Positions 25,962 through 34,496 of a stretch of DNA of 64,000 nt are shown here, one piece after another. Origin of the DNA: JBFMDN01 sp040753915. Lineage in GTDB: Bacteria > Desulfobacterota > Desulfomonilia > Desulfomonilales > Desulfomonilaceae. The notes beneath the pieces are model-generated. The model had not been told where the DNA came from and searched no databases. It saw only the letters and a program-made list of their open reading frames with translations. Where the stretch lies: the NCBI GenBank assembly GCA_040753915.1, contig JBFMDN010000008.1, forward strand, positions 62,001 to 126,000, read 5' to 3'. Made by a program: the position numbers and the translations under genes. Numbering within the stretch: position 1 is the first letter of the stretch; each line of letters begins with the position of its first letter.

Positions 25962-28691
25962 CTACTGATCAGACTCCTTTCGGGCATGTGGTGCAACGAT
26001 GCAGTGCGTGGGAAGCTCGTACCACCCCAGCCCCGGCAGGCCTACAGGCAGAGCCACAACCTTCGCGGGCAAGCTGGCCAGAAGCCGGACAGGCAACACA
26101 AGGGCTCCCTGTTCCATCTGAAGGTGCACGAGACTGCCTGCTCGAGCTCCCAGAGAATCCGCAGACAGCGGGCTGATGCCAACGTACGGCTCTGGAGTCA
26201 ACTCACGGATTCCAGGGCTCAGCACGCTCAATTCCTCAGACCCGAACACATGATGAACCGGGACAACGATCCACTCGTCGTCTCCAAGCTCCACGGGCTT
26301 CGGAATCTCGTATTCGGGCCGCGACCCCGCTACGGGTGGAGCCTCGAAAAGGCGTGTTCCCGGATCCCCTCCCACCAGCGAACCGCCCACTTCACTCTGG
26401 AACTTGTTCAATGACTGGACCGAATTCCAGCCGGGAGCCCAGAAGCGGGGAATGACGCTTGGCGGCGGGATCTTCGGATAACCTTCCATGGAATACGCCA
26501 ACGGGGAACCGGGATCGTCGGGTGGCTTCGGCTCGTGCACCTCTCGGTCAGCGCTCATAGCCGTTCGCCCACTGTACCGATGTGCCTGTCGTGGAACCTT
26601 CTGCCCTTCTATGCGCATATGCGCGGGCGGAGCGCAGTTTCTCACTCCCGACAGCGCGGGGATTTCTTCCGCTATGCGGGTCAGCAGGGCATCCGGTTCG
26701 TTCCACTGGAAAACGTCCGGCCGTCCCATGCGGGCCATCACCTCCACAAAGTGCCGCCACGTTTCCCGGATCGGCGCGAGAGGATTCATCACCCGGTAGA
26801 ACCTCTGGGCCCTTCCCTCGCAACTGACCAGAGTTCCTTGTGCCTCGGCAAACGTGGCCGCTGGCAAGACCATATTGGCCCTTTGCACGCATTCGGTGGA
26901 AAGGTGGTCCGCGACGATCACGTGCCTGGCCTTTTGAAACAGCTCATCCGCCGCGGCGGAAGGCATTCTTCTGAAAAGATCGTTTTCGGCGACGATCACC
27001 GTTTCGGCCCGACCGGCGACAACGGCTTCCACAACCTCCTCCAAGGCCATGCCGCGGAGGATTGGGGCAGTGAAGCTATTGCACTCCGGCATAACGAGAG
27101 CAATGGAGCACTCATGGCCGTTCCCGCGCAGGGCCTGAGCTATCCTGGCGGCAGAGCGAACAACATCGAGGCTTCCGCTACTCGAGCCGGATACGACGAG
27201 GGGCCTTTCTGCCTGAAGGAGAGCTTCGGCAACCTTCGAAACCAGCTTGGTAACTTCGGGCGGGTCACCCTCCACTGGGGGAAGCGTCGGGTCGATTTCG
27301 TGTGCCACTGCAAAGCCCAGGCGAGCCACATCCCATGGGGTGCCGCGGAAAGTCATTGTCGCAACGTCGTCCAGACGGGTTTCCATGAAGGTGGCCACAA
27401 AAATTGGACTGCGAGCTTCCCGAGCCAATGCCCTGAAGTGCCGATCGTTCCATCTAGGAATGCCGCGAAGAGCTGTTATCTTTTCCGTTCCCCTGAGCAG
27501 GGATTGCCTGATGGATAGCGCCATGCGGGGAGCGGTATTGCTCACGTCCTCGCCCAGGACCACCACTGCATCGGAGCTCTCCACATCGTGAAGCGAAGCG
27601 GAATGTGCCGGTCCGTGGGCAAGGAGGTCCACGATAGCAGCCGCGATCTCCAGGTCCTTTCTCCCGAGACCGGGAGAAAAGTTCTCTGGCCCTACGAGGG
27701 ATCTGAGCACGAAGTTCGACTCCAATGACGCGCGAGGAGACCCTACCCCTATGACACCCGAGCTCTCCGATATCAGTCGTGCCAGATAGTCGTATGCCTC
27801 CACCGTCGGCAGATGTGTGTGGGATCCATCCGGGCCTTTGAGTACTATGCCCGCCGGCCGAGACCGATCGTTGACAAACTCGTATCCGTACCGTCCTCGG
27901 TCACAGAGAAAGTAACCATTTACTTCTCCGTTGTACCGATTGTAGATTCTCCGGAGAGAACCGTAACGCTCACCCGGGATGGTGTTGCAGCCGAGACCGC
28001 AATGGACGCACACTGACGGAGCAGTCTGCAAATCCCACTTGCGGGTGTAGTGTCTCTTAAGGCTCTTGTCCGTGAACACGCCCGTCGGACAAATTTCCAC
28101 AAGGTTCCCGCTGAATTCACTCTCCAGAGTTCCCGACTCGAAACGACCGTAGAAAAGGCATTGGTTCACTCCGTACACGTTCAGGTTTCTGCCGCCCGCG
28201 TAATCGCGATAGAACCGAACGCAGCGATAGCACTGAATACAGCGGTTCATCTCGTGGTTTAGCAGAGGGCCGAGATCCTGATTGATGTACGTGTTCTTTT
28301 TGTACCGATATCGCCGGTACGTATGGCCGGTCATTACCGTCATATCTTGGAGGTGGCACTCTCCCCCTTCGTCGCAGATCGGGCAGTCATGGGGATGGTT
28401 GATCATCAGCCATTCTATGACCGATGCCCGGAATTCCAGCACTTCAGGGTCGTTCGTTGAAATTCGCAGCCCCTCGGAAATAGGGGTCATGCAGGACATT
28501 ATAATGTGACCGCGGGTGTCATTCTCGTCGCGGAAGGACTTGACTGCGCACAATCTACACGAGCCCACTGAATGGAGAGCAGGATGCCAGCAGAAATAAG
28601 GAATGTTGAATCCCAGAGACAGGCACGTGGTCAGCAGGTCTTGACCTTCCCTCACATCGTACCGTTTGCCGTCCACGTAGATGGTCGCCAT
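25962..28691 (-). CDS. nuoG: NADH-quinone oxidoreductase subunit G
   Basis: NuoG is the largest peripheral-arm Fe-S subunit. The N-terminus holds the [2Fe-2S] N1b motif (CWHP..SCRLCAVK), the His/Cys-ligated N5 and N4 clusters (HPHDCPICDEGGEC, CIQCYRCVRF, VEICPTG) and the extra N7 cluster motif CVHCGLGCN with a fourth Cys about 28 residues on. N7 occurs only in some bacteria. The long C-terminal domain is of the molybdopterin-oxidoreductase type without cofactor. At 909 residues it is at the long end for the family; the last ~200 residues are proline-rich and less conserved. Confidence 0.95.
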   Translation of the reverse strand: MATIYVDGKRYDVREGQDLLTTCLSLGFNIPYFCWHPALHSVGSCRLCAVKSFRDENDTRGHIIMSCMTPISEGLRISTNDPEVLEFRASVIEWLMINHPHDCPICDEGGECHLQDMTVMTGHTYRRYRYKKNTYINQDLGPLLNHEMNRCIQCYRCVRFYRDYAGGRNLNVYGVNQCLFYGRFESGTLESEFSGNLVEICPTGVFTDKSLKRHYTRKWDLQTAPSVCVHCGLGCNTIPGERYGSLRRIYNRYNGEVNGYFLCDRGRYGYEFVNDRSRPAGIVLKGPDGSHTHLPTVEAYDYLARLISESSGVIGVGSPRASLESNFVLRSLVGPENFSPGLGRKDLEIAAAIVDLLAHGPAHSASLHDVESSDAVVVLGEDVSNTAPRMALSIRQSLLRGTEKITALRGIPRWNDRHFRALAREARSPIFVATFMETRLDDVATMTFRGTPWDVARLGFAVAHEIDPTLPPVEGDPPEVTKLVSKVAEALLQAERPLVVSGSSSGSLDVVRSAARIAQALRGNGHECSIALVMPECNSFTAPILRGMALEEVVEAVVAGRAETVIVAENDLFRRMPSAAADELFQKARHVIVADHLSTECVQRANMVLPAATFAEAQGTLVSCEGRAQRFYRVMNPLAPIRETWRHFVEVMARMGRPDVFQWNEPDALLTRIAEEIPALSGVRNCAPPAHMRIEGQKVPRQAHRYSGRTAMSADREVHEPKPPDDPGSPLAYSMEGYPKIPPPSVIPRFWAPGWNSVQSLNKFQSEVGGSLVGGDPGTRLFEAPPVAGSRPEYEIPKPVELGDDEWIVVPVHHVFGSEELSVLSPGIRELTPEPYVGISPLSADSLGARAGSLVHLQMEQGALVLPVRLLASLPAKVVALPVGLPGLGWYELPTHCIVAPHARKESDQ

Positions 28692-28692
28692 C

Positions 28693-29982
28693 TTAGGATC
28701 TCCACGGGCAACGCCCGTCTCTGATATGCCGCTTAAAGTCCTCCCCGAACATCTGCAAAGCGCTTTTCAGGGGCTCCATGGCTCCGGGAGCCAACGCGCA
28801 GTACGTTCGCCCGAGCCACAAGAGGCGGGTGTGCGACGCGAGGATATCAAGATCCTCATCTCTACCACGGCCCATCTCTATATCCGCCAGAATCTGACTG
28901 AGCCAGGCTAGTCCTTCTCGGCATGGGGTGCACCAGCCGCAGGATTCCCGTGCGAAAAACTTGATAAGATTGTGGACAGCTCCCACGGGACAGGTTCTGT
29001 CATCGAGCACTATGGCTGTGCCGGTTCCCAACCGGCTTCCCACACCGGCCATACTGTCGAAATCCATTGCCACGTCGAGCTGCTCCGGCGGGACGAATTC
29101 CGTCGACGCACCACCAGGTATCACTGCCCTGAGGCGGTATCCCTCCGCCATGCCTCCAGCATGCTCATCTATGATCTCCCGCAACGGCGTTCCCATTGGA
29201 AGCTCCCAGACTCCGGGGCGCTTGACGCGGCCGCTCACGCCGTAGATCTTCGTTCCGCCGTCGGCACACAGGCTCAGACCCCGGTACCAGGCCGCTCCGT
29301 TCCTCACAATGTGAGGCACGTTGCACAGGGTCTCCACATTGTCCACCACGGTGGGCATGCCCCACAGGCCGCATTCGCTCTCCCGAGGGGGCCTACTCAA
29401 GGGAATCGCCCTCTTGCCCTCGAGCGAGGATGTCATGGCCGTGGCCTCACCGCAGATGTATCGCCCGCAGCTTATGTGGAGATGAACATCGAGGCTGTAC
29501 TCGGAACCAAGGATATTCCTCCCTGCATAGTTTCGATCGTACGCCTCCTGGAGAGCCCGAGAAAGCAGCTCCGCCGCACGTGTATATTCCCGCCTGATGA
29601 AGATATACGCGACCTGCACTTCAGTAGCGTACGAGCTTATGATGAGCCCCTCGATGAACTGATGGGGATCTCCCTCGAGCAGCATACGATCCTTGAACGC
29701 ACCGGGCTCCATCTCGTCCGCATCCCCGATGAAGTAACGCGTGCGCGGCCATTCCGGACCGCTAGGCACGGATCTCCATTTGATTCCGGTAGGAAACCCT
29801 GCCCCACCGCGGCCTCTGAGCTTTGCATCCGTCACCTCGTCCACGACCTGACGGGGGCTCATCTCTCGGATGGCCTTTCTGAGGCCCTGGTACCCCCCTG
29901 TGCGCTCGTATTCATCTATGGTGCGGAGCTCACGACCAGGTCGGATATTCTTGGTGAGCGGCCTGCGCTCGTCGTCGTTCAC
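28693..29982 (-). CDS. nuoF: NADH-quinone oxidoreductase subunit F
   Basis: NuoF binds NADH and FMN and carries the N3 [4Fe-4S] cluster. The 429-residue protein has the glycine-rich nucleotide site RGRGGAGFPTGIKW (near residue 55), the GAGAY-related FMN region (CGRYICGEATAMTSSLEGKR) and the cluster motif ESCGWCTPCREG near 345 with a later cysteine (YCALAPGA). Its start overlaps the nuoE stop in an ATGA, and one base separates it from nuoG. Confidence 0.96.
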   Translation of the reverse strand: MNDDERRPLTKNIRPGRELRTIDEYERTGGYQGLRKAIREMSPRQVVDEVTDAKLRGRGGAGFPTGIKWRSVPSGPEWPRTRYFIGDADEMEPGAFKDRMLLEGDPHQFIEGLIISSYATEVQVAYIFIRREYTRAAELLSRALQEAYDRNYAGRNILGSEYSLDVHLHISCGRYICGEATAMTSSLEGKRAIPLSRPPRESECGLWGMPTVVDNVETLCNVPHIVRNGAAWYRGLSLCADGGTKIYGVSGRVKRPGVWELPMGTPLREIIDEHAGGMAEGYRLRAVIPGGASTEFVPPEQLDVAMDFDSMAGVGSRLGTGTAIVLDDRTCPVGAVHNLIKFFARESCGWCTPCREGLAWLSQILADIEMGRGRDEDLDILASHTRLLWLGRTYCALAPGAMEPLKSALQMFGEDFKRHIRDGRCPWRS

Positions 29983-30443
29983 AGGTATGCCTCCAGGACC
30001 CTGTCGATTTTCTCGGGTGTGAGACAGCAGTGGAGATCGTCGTCGATCATGATAGCAGGGGCACCATCACAGGCCCCCAGACATTGGATGGGAAGGATCG
30101 TGAAGCGGTTGTCCTCCGTGGTCTCGCCAATGGTCACCCCGAGGCGTTCCTTGAGGTATGTCAGGATAGTCTCGTGTCCCATCATCCAGCAGGTGATGCT
30201 GTCACAGACATGGATAATGTGCCTTCCCACGGGTCTACGAAAAATGTGATTGTAGAAAGTGCTAACTGACTCAAGCTCCTCCCTGGTCATTCCGAGTACT
30301 TCGGATAACGCGGCCAGGTTGTCGTCCGATATCCATCCGAAATGCTGCTGGACAATTCTCAAGGCATCGAGGCATGCGGCCGCTCTCGTAGGAGCCCTCT
30401 CCACTTCGGCACGCACGAGGTCCTGTAATTTCTCATTCAGCAT
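29979..30443 (-). CDS. nuoE: NADH-quinone oxidoreductase subunit E
   Basis: NuoE carries the N1a [2Fe-2S] cluster next to NuoF. The 154-residue thioredoxin-like protein has the four ligands in CDSITCWMMG (C-x4-C) and CLGACDGAP (C-x3-C). The N-terminal helical bundle (FGWISDDNLAALSEVLGMTREELESVSTFYN) is typical. Confidence 0.96.
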   Translation of the reverse strand: MLNEKLQDLVRAEVERAPTRAAACLDALRIVQQHFGWISDDNLAALSEVLGMTREELESVSTFYNHIFRRPVGRHIIHVCDSITCWMMGHETILTYLKERLGVTIGETTEDNRFTILPIQCLGACDGAPAIMIDDDLHCCLTPEKIDRVLEAYL

Positions 30444-30474
30444 GGTCAGAGATTCTCACCCATTCTGTGGTCAC

Positions 30475-32214
30475 TCACCGATCCACATCTGCCATCACGT
30501 AGTCGATGCTTCCGAGGTAGGCAACGAGATCCGGGATCAACATCCCGCGGCTCACCAGGGGAATCATCTGGAGATGGGGAAAAGACGGAGTCCTGATGCG
30601 GACTCGGTAAGGCGCGGTGTTTCCGTCGCTGATCACGTAGTAGCCATTTGCCCCTTTAGTGGCTTCTATGCCGCTGAAAGCCTCTCCTGCCGGCATGACC
30701 GGCCCCCAGCTCACCCCAAGAAAGTGGAGGATCAAGGTCTCGATGTCCTGCATGGTCTTGTCCTTGCGCGGAGGCACCGCGAGGGGATGGTCTGCCTTGT
30801 ACGGTCCTGAAGGCATGTTCTCCACACACTGCCTGATGATCCGGAGGCTCTGTCTCATCTCCTCTGCCCGGACAGCACACCGATCGTAACAGTCTCCGTT
30901 CGAGCCGGTAGGTATGTCGAATTCGAGCTGATCGTACCCCGAATAGGGTCTTTTCTTCCGAAGATCGAAATCCAAGCCGCATGCCCGCAAGCCCGGACCG
31001 GTTACTCCCCACTCGATTGCTTCCTCGACAGTATAGGCTCCGACTCCCACGGTTCGGGCTTTCACGACAGGACTTTTCAGCACCAGTGTTTCATATTCAT
31101 CCAGCCGGGCAGGGAGGTAATGTAGGAAGTCCCTGACGAGGCGGTCCCACCCTCTGGGCAGATCCTGCGCGACGCCTCCGATACGGAACCACATGGGGTG
31201 CATCCGGCCGCCGCAAATAGCTTCCACAACGTCAAAGACCCGCTCTCGATCGGTGAACGTGAAAAAGACTGGAGAAATGGCTCCCACGTCCTGCACGAAG
31301 GTCCCGTAGAACACGAGATGGCTCGCGATGCGGAAGAATTCCGCCATCATGACGCGAATCATTTGTGCCTTCTCGGGAACCTCGATCCCTGCCAGCTTCT
31401 CCACTGCCATGACGTAAGGGAAATTGTTCATCACCCCCCCGAGATAGTCTATTCTGTCAGTATAGGGGATGAACGTGTGCCAGGTCTGACGCTCAGCCAT
31501 CTTCTCGGCCCCGCGGTGGTGGTAGCCGATGTCGAGCGCTGCATTCCGAATCTCCTCACCCGCGAGCTGCAGAACAATCCGAAAAATCCCGTGTGTGGCG
31601 GGATGCTGAGGTCCCATATTCAGGAAGATGAAGCGGGTCCCATCTTCCTCCTTCTCCATGCCCCATTCCTCGGGCTTGAACCTGAGGAGCCGATCGTATT
31701 CCTCTGCCAGTTCCTCGGGTAACTGAAATGGACCCATCTCAGTCGCACGCGCGGGATGCTCTTTCCTCAACGGATGGCCGTTCCACCATGGCGGCATTAA
31801 TATGCGTTCCAGGTGCGGATGACCGTGGAATCGGATCCCGAACATGTCCCACACTTCCCGTTCGTACCAGTCCGCGCATGGCCAGATCTTCACAATGCTG
31901 CTCAAGGAAGGGAAATCTCCCTTGAGGGCAACTTTGAGCCTCACGTCCTCATTACGCTCGTAGCTGAGCAGATGGTACACAATGGTGAAATCGCTGTCGG
32001 GTTGCGCTGTCATCCGCACGCGTTCGTCAACAGCGGTCAGATCGTAGAGCATGCTATATGGGTGCGATACGTCCTCTTTGAGAAAGCGGAGTACCTCTCC
32101 GATGCTTTCTTTCGGCGTCCAGAAGGTAGGCACTTCGTCCCTCGTCTGCTCACGCACGACTAGATCGCCAAACCGACCGATCAATTCGTCTTCAATTCTC
32201 CCGGAGTCGTTCAT
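30475..32214 (-). CDS. nuoCD: NADH-quinone oxidoreductase fused subunits C and D
   Basis: This is a fused 30-kDa and 49-kDa subunit. Residues 1-~165 are NuoC-like (DLTAVDERVR, YEREVWDMFGIRFHGHPHLERIL). Residues ~190-579 are NuoD-like, with GPQHPATHGIFR (quinone-site His), IGYHHRGAEKMAE, the GGVMNNFPYV and DCYDRCAVRAEEMRQS segments and a canonical C-terminus ending in MADVDR. The fusion occurs in E. coli and in many other bacteria, but unfused genes are also common in this phylum. The gene is 33 bases downstream of nuoB. Confidence 0.96.
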   Translation of the reverse strand: MNDSGRIEDELIGRFGDLVVREQTRDEVPTFWTPKESIGEVLRFLKEDVSHPYSMLYDLTAVDERVRMTAQPDSDFTIVYHLLSYERNEDVRLKVALKGDFPSLSSIVKIWPCADWYEREVWDMFGIRFHGHPHLERILMPPWWNGHPLRKEHPARATEMGPFQLPEELAEEYDRLLRFKPEEWGMEKEEDGTRFIFLNMGPQHPATHGIFRIVLQLAGEEIRNAALDIGYHHRGAEKMAERQTWHTFIPYTDRIDYLGGVMNNFPYVMAVEKLAGIEVPEKAQMIRVMMAEFFRIASHLVFYGTFVQDVGAISPVFFTFTDRERVFDVVEAICGGRMHPMWFRIGGVAQDLPRGWDRLVRDFLHYLPARLDEYETLVLKSPVVKARTVGVGAYTVEEAIEWGVTGPGLRACGLDFDLRKKRPYSGYDQLEFDIPTGSNGDCYDRCAVRAEEMRQSLRIIRQCVENMPSGPYKADHPLAVPPRKDKTMQDIETLILHFLGVSWGPVMPAGEAFSGIEATKGANGYYVISDGNTAPYRVRIRTPSFPHLQMIPLVSRGMLIPDLVAYLGSIDYVMADVDR

Positions 32215-32247
32215 GAAACTCTTTTTCGAAGCGTATCCACCATCGGA

Positions 32248-32967
32248 TCAAGACTCTCGGTTGGCTTGATTACTTCCGGCGCAACAGCCTCTTTCGGCAG
32301 CGTTTCCTGCTGCAGGTTCTGCATTACCTTCAGACCAGGACACGTCGTCCGGTGAAGGGAGCACTGCCGCCTGCGCCCGCAGCTCCCGGTTCTCGTCCCG
32401 CAGGCTTCGCTTCGGCGGGCGCCGAACTTCTTGCGGCCCCCACCACGGGCTCACCGGTCTCCTCTCTCGACCCACCTGTTCTTGGAGAAGAAGCAAGCCT
32501 GCTACGAAGGAATCCGGCCGCGGGGGACAGCCCGGAACGTACACATCGACGGGAATGATCTTATCCACCCCCTGTACCACGCTGTAAATGTCGTACATTC
32601 CTCCTGAGTTGGAGCACGATCCCATGGAGATAACCCATCTGGGCTCCATCATCTGTTGGTACAAGCGTCTGATGATAGGAGCCATTTTTATGAACGGCGT
32701 ACCCGCAATTATCATGAGATCCGATTCGCGAGGAGTGCCTCGAATTACCTCGGAACCGAACCGCGCGATATCGTACTTGCTCGTCAGAGCCGCAGCCATT
32801 TCCACATAGCAGCACGAAAGGCCGAAGTTGAACGGCCAGATGGAGTACTTCCTTCCCCAAGCCAGGAGGTCCTGAAGCCGTGAAAGAACGATACCGTTCC
32901 GTTGAGCCTCTTGAGCTTCCTCATCTTGACTGCCTTTGGAGGGAGATGCGGTGAGCCATGACAGCAT
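32248..32967 (-). CDS. nuoB: NADH-quinone oxidoreductase subunit B with a C-terminal extension
   Basis: NuoB binds the terminal N2 [4Fe-4S] cluster that reduces quinone. The core (residues ~25-165) has the adjacent-cysteine ligand pair in LSCCYVEM, with GSCSNSGG and VPGCPPRP supplying the other two. A hydrophilic, proline- and charge-rich tail of about 75 residues (from RERRPVSPWWG to the end) is absent from most NuoB proteins and includes a CC pair (GCCAGS). It lies 22 bases after nuoA. Confidence 0.95.
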   Translation of the reverse strand: MLSWLTASPSKGSQDEEAQEAQRNGIVLSRLQDLLAWGRKYSIWPFNFGLSCCYVEMAAALTSKYDIARFGSEVIRGTPRESDLMIIAGTPFIKMAPIIRRLYQQMMEPRWVISMGSCSNSGGMYDIYSVVQGVDKIIPVDVYVPGCPPRPDSFVAGLLLLQEQVGRERRPVSPWWGPQEVRRPPKRSLRDENRELRAQAAVLPSPDDVSWSEGNAEPAAGNAAERGCCAGSNQANRES

Positions 32968-32989
32968 GCGGTGTCGCCTCTTTGCCCGA

Positions 32990-33421
32990 CTATCGGTCCC
33001 AAGCGGTTGCGCTCGGCTTTTCGGACGGTCTTGGACAACGGAGATCGGCCGTGCCCTTGATAACGTGCTGCAATTTTTTCAGCTCGAGTCCACCGATCCT
33101 CCAGAGGTAGGCCAAAGCTGCCAAGAGAACCGCCATGAATATCAAGGCCTCCACGTACCCGATCCAGCCGGCCTCGCGCACTACCACGGCCCATCCGAAA
33201 AGGAAGATCGCCTCGAGATCGAAGATCACGAAAAAGACTGCTATCAGGAAAAAGCTCACGTCAAAGCGTCCCCTCGCCCCTCCTGTAGCCATGATTCCCG
33301 ATTCGTACGGATCGCCCGTGCTCCGCTCGCGGTGTCGCTCCCCCAGCAAGCTCGAAATGATGAGGATCGCGGCGACGAGAATGATCACGATGGAGACATA
33401 GAGGGCAAACGGCCACAGCAC
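32990..33421 (-). CDS. nuoA: NADH-quinone oxidoreductase subunit A
   Basis: NuoA is a three-helix membrane subunit at the quinone chamber. It is the first gene of the 14-subunit leftward operon. The conserved loop DPYESGI and the FFLIAVFFVIFDLEAIFLFGWAV segment with its acidic residues are clear. The 143-residue length includes a hydrophilic C-terminal tail (CPRPSEKPSATAWDR) longer than usual. Confidence 0.95.
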   Translation of the reverse strand: MLWPFALYVSIVIILVAAILIISSLLGERHRERSTGDPYESGIMATGGARGRFDVSFFLIAVFFVIFDLEAIFLFGWAVVVREAGWIGYVEALIFMAVLLAALAYLWRIGGLELKKLQHVIKGTADLRCPRPSEKPSATAWDR

Positions 33422-33818
33422 GAAAAGCCTCCGGGGATTTCAGAGGTTTGCAGGCACGTGTCGAGCGGATCGTTGCGTGACTAGCATTGGCAGCTCCGGG
33501 AGAGCCGCAAGACAATCGCTCGCTATTACATTGGCAAAAGACCATAGTATCGGCCTGTTGTCAAGCTGTTTTAGAATTCGTATTAGGTATCGCTGCTCGT
33601 TTCCCCCTCTCTGCGGTATTGACTGAACAAAGAGGCGGGTGGTACCCTGGAAAGGTCGTATTGCAGGCAACGTGCCGGGCTGTTTCGGGCTATCCCTCTA
33701 ACAACAAGGGATGACGCCTTTCACGATACGAACCGTACATCTTGATGCGTTTATTAATTCGAATCGGTTCGGATGTTTATTGGACAACCATTGATAAAAT
33801 GCAGACCAGGAGGCACAC
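33422..33818. promoter_or_regulatory. Divergent intergenic region between nuoA and the molybdenum hydroxylase operon
   Basis: These 397 bases must hold promoters for both operons. On the minus strand TTGACA occurs at 33559-33564, but the matching -10 is unclear. On the plus strand GATAAAAT near 33791 is -10-like, without a good -35. AGGAGG lies just before the ATG at 33819. No gene is seen. Confidence 0.4.
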
Positions 33819-34496
33819 ATGATCGATGAGATTCACAGAGAGGATGGTCCATCTCCAAGCCGGCTCTCGGAAACAGAGCTTGCAGAAAATGCGACAGAGG
33901 GTGTTACCCGCCGAGGCTTCCTCGCATCCATTGGCGTGGGAGCAGTGGCAGTGGCCGCGGGGGGAGGGTCTGCATCGGCAAGGCCTTCCACTGAAGTGCT
34001 TAAGCCTGATGAAATGGCGAAATTGACGCTCAAGATCAATGGACGGATCTATCGGCTTCTCGTGGAGCCCCGGTGGTCGTTGCTCTACGTTCTTCGTGAG
34101 GAGTTGGGACTTACGGGAACCAAGGTGGGGTGCGAACGCGGAGAGTGTGGCGCGTGTACGGTTCTCATAGACGGCAGGCCTCAGTATGCATGCTTGATGC
34201 TCGCTGTTGAAGCCGAGGATGCGGAGATCACCACGTTGGAAGGCCTGATGGACGGACAGGAGCTCGGCCCGGTTCAGCAAGCTTTTGTCGAGCACGATGC
34301 CTTTCAATGCGGATATTGCACGCCCGGTCAGATAGTGGCCGTCGAGGGACTCCTGCGGAAGAACCCTGATCCCAGTCTTGACGAAATTCGAACCGGAGTG
34401 AGCGGGAACCTGTGCAGGTGCGGTGCGTACGGGCACATTTTCGAGGCGGCTCAAAAGGCTGCGAAGCTCAAGTCCGGCCAGGGAGGAAAATCATGA
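33819..34496 (+). CDS. Tat-exported [2Fe-2S] subunit of a molybdenum hydroxylase
   Basis: This is the small subunit of a xanthine dehydrogenase-family enzyme, most like the periplasmic aldehyde oxidoreductase subunit PaoA/YagT. Residues 28-55 are a twin-arginine signal (TRRGFLASIGVGAVAVAA) ending near SASA. The plant-type [2Fe-2S] ligands are Cys105, 110, 113 and 125 (CERGECGAC), and the helical domain ligands are Cys164, 167, 199 and 201 (CGYCTPG, CRCG). The enzyme therefore should act in the periplasm, with partners exported by hitch-hiking. The 225-residue length fits. The following gene overlaps by ATGA. Confidence 0.93.
   Translation: MIDEIHREDGPSPSRLSETELAENATEGVTRRGFLASIGVGAVAVAAGGGSASARPSTEVLKPDEMAKLTLKINGRIYRLLVEPRWSLLYVLREELGLTGTKVGCERGECGACTVLIDGRPQYACLMLAVEAEDAEITTLEGLMDGQELGPVQQAFVEHDAFQCGYCTPGQIVAVEGLLRKNPDPSLDEIRTGVSGNLCRCGAYGHIFEAAQKAAKLKSGQGGKS

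Noticed and set aside
26535..27518. 327-codon plus-strand open frame within nuoG
   Set aside because: It is an antisense shadow of nuoG without domain motifs or a ribosome binding site.
28972..30249. Long open frame (425 codons) on the plus strand opposite nuoF/nuoE
   Set aside because: It is antisense to clear nuoF and nuoE genes with canonical Fe-S and nucleotide motifs; the antisense translation has no recognisable domain and results from high GC content.
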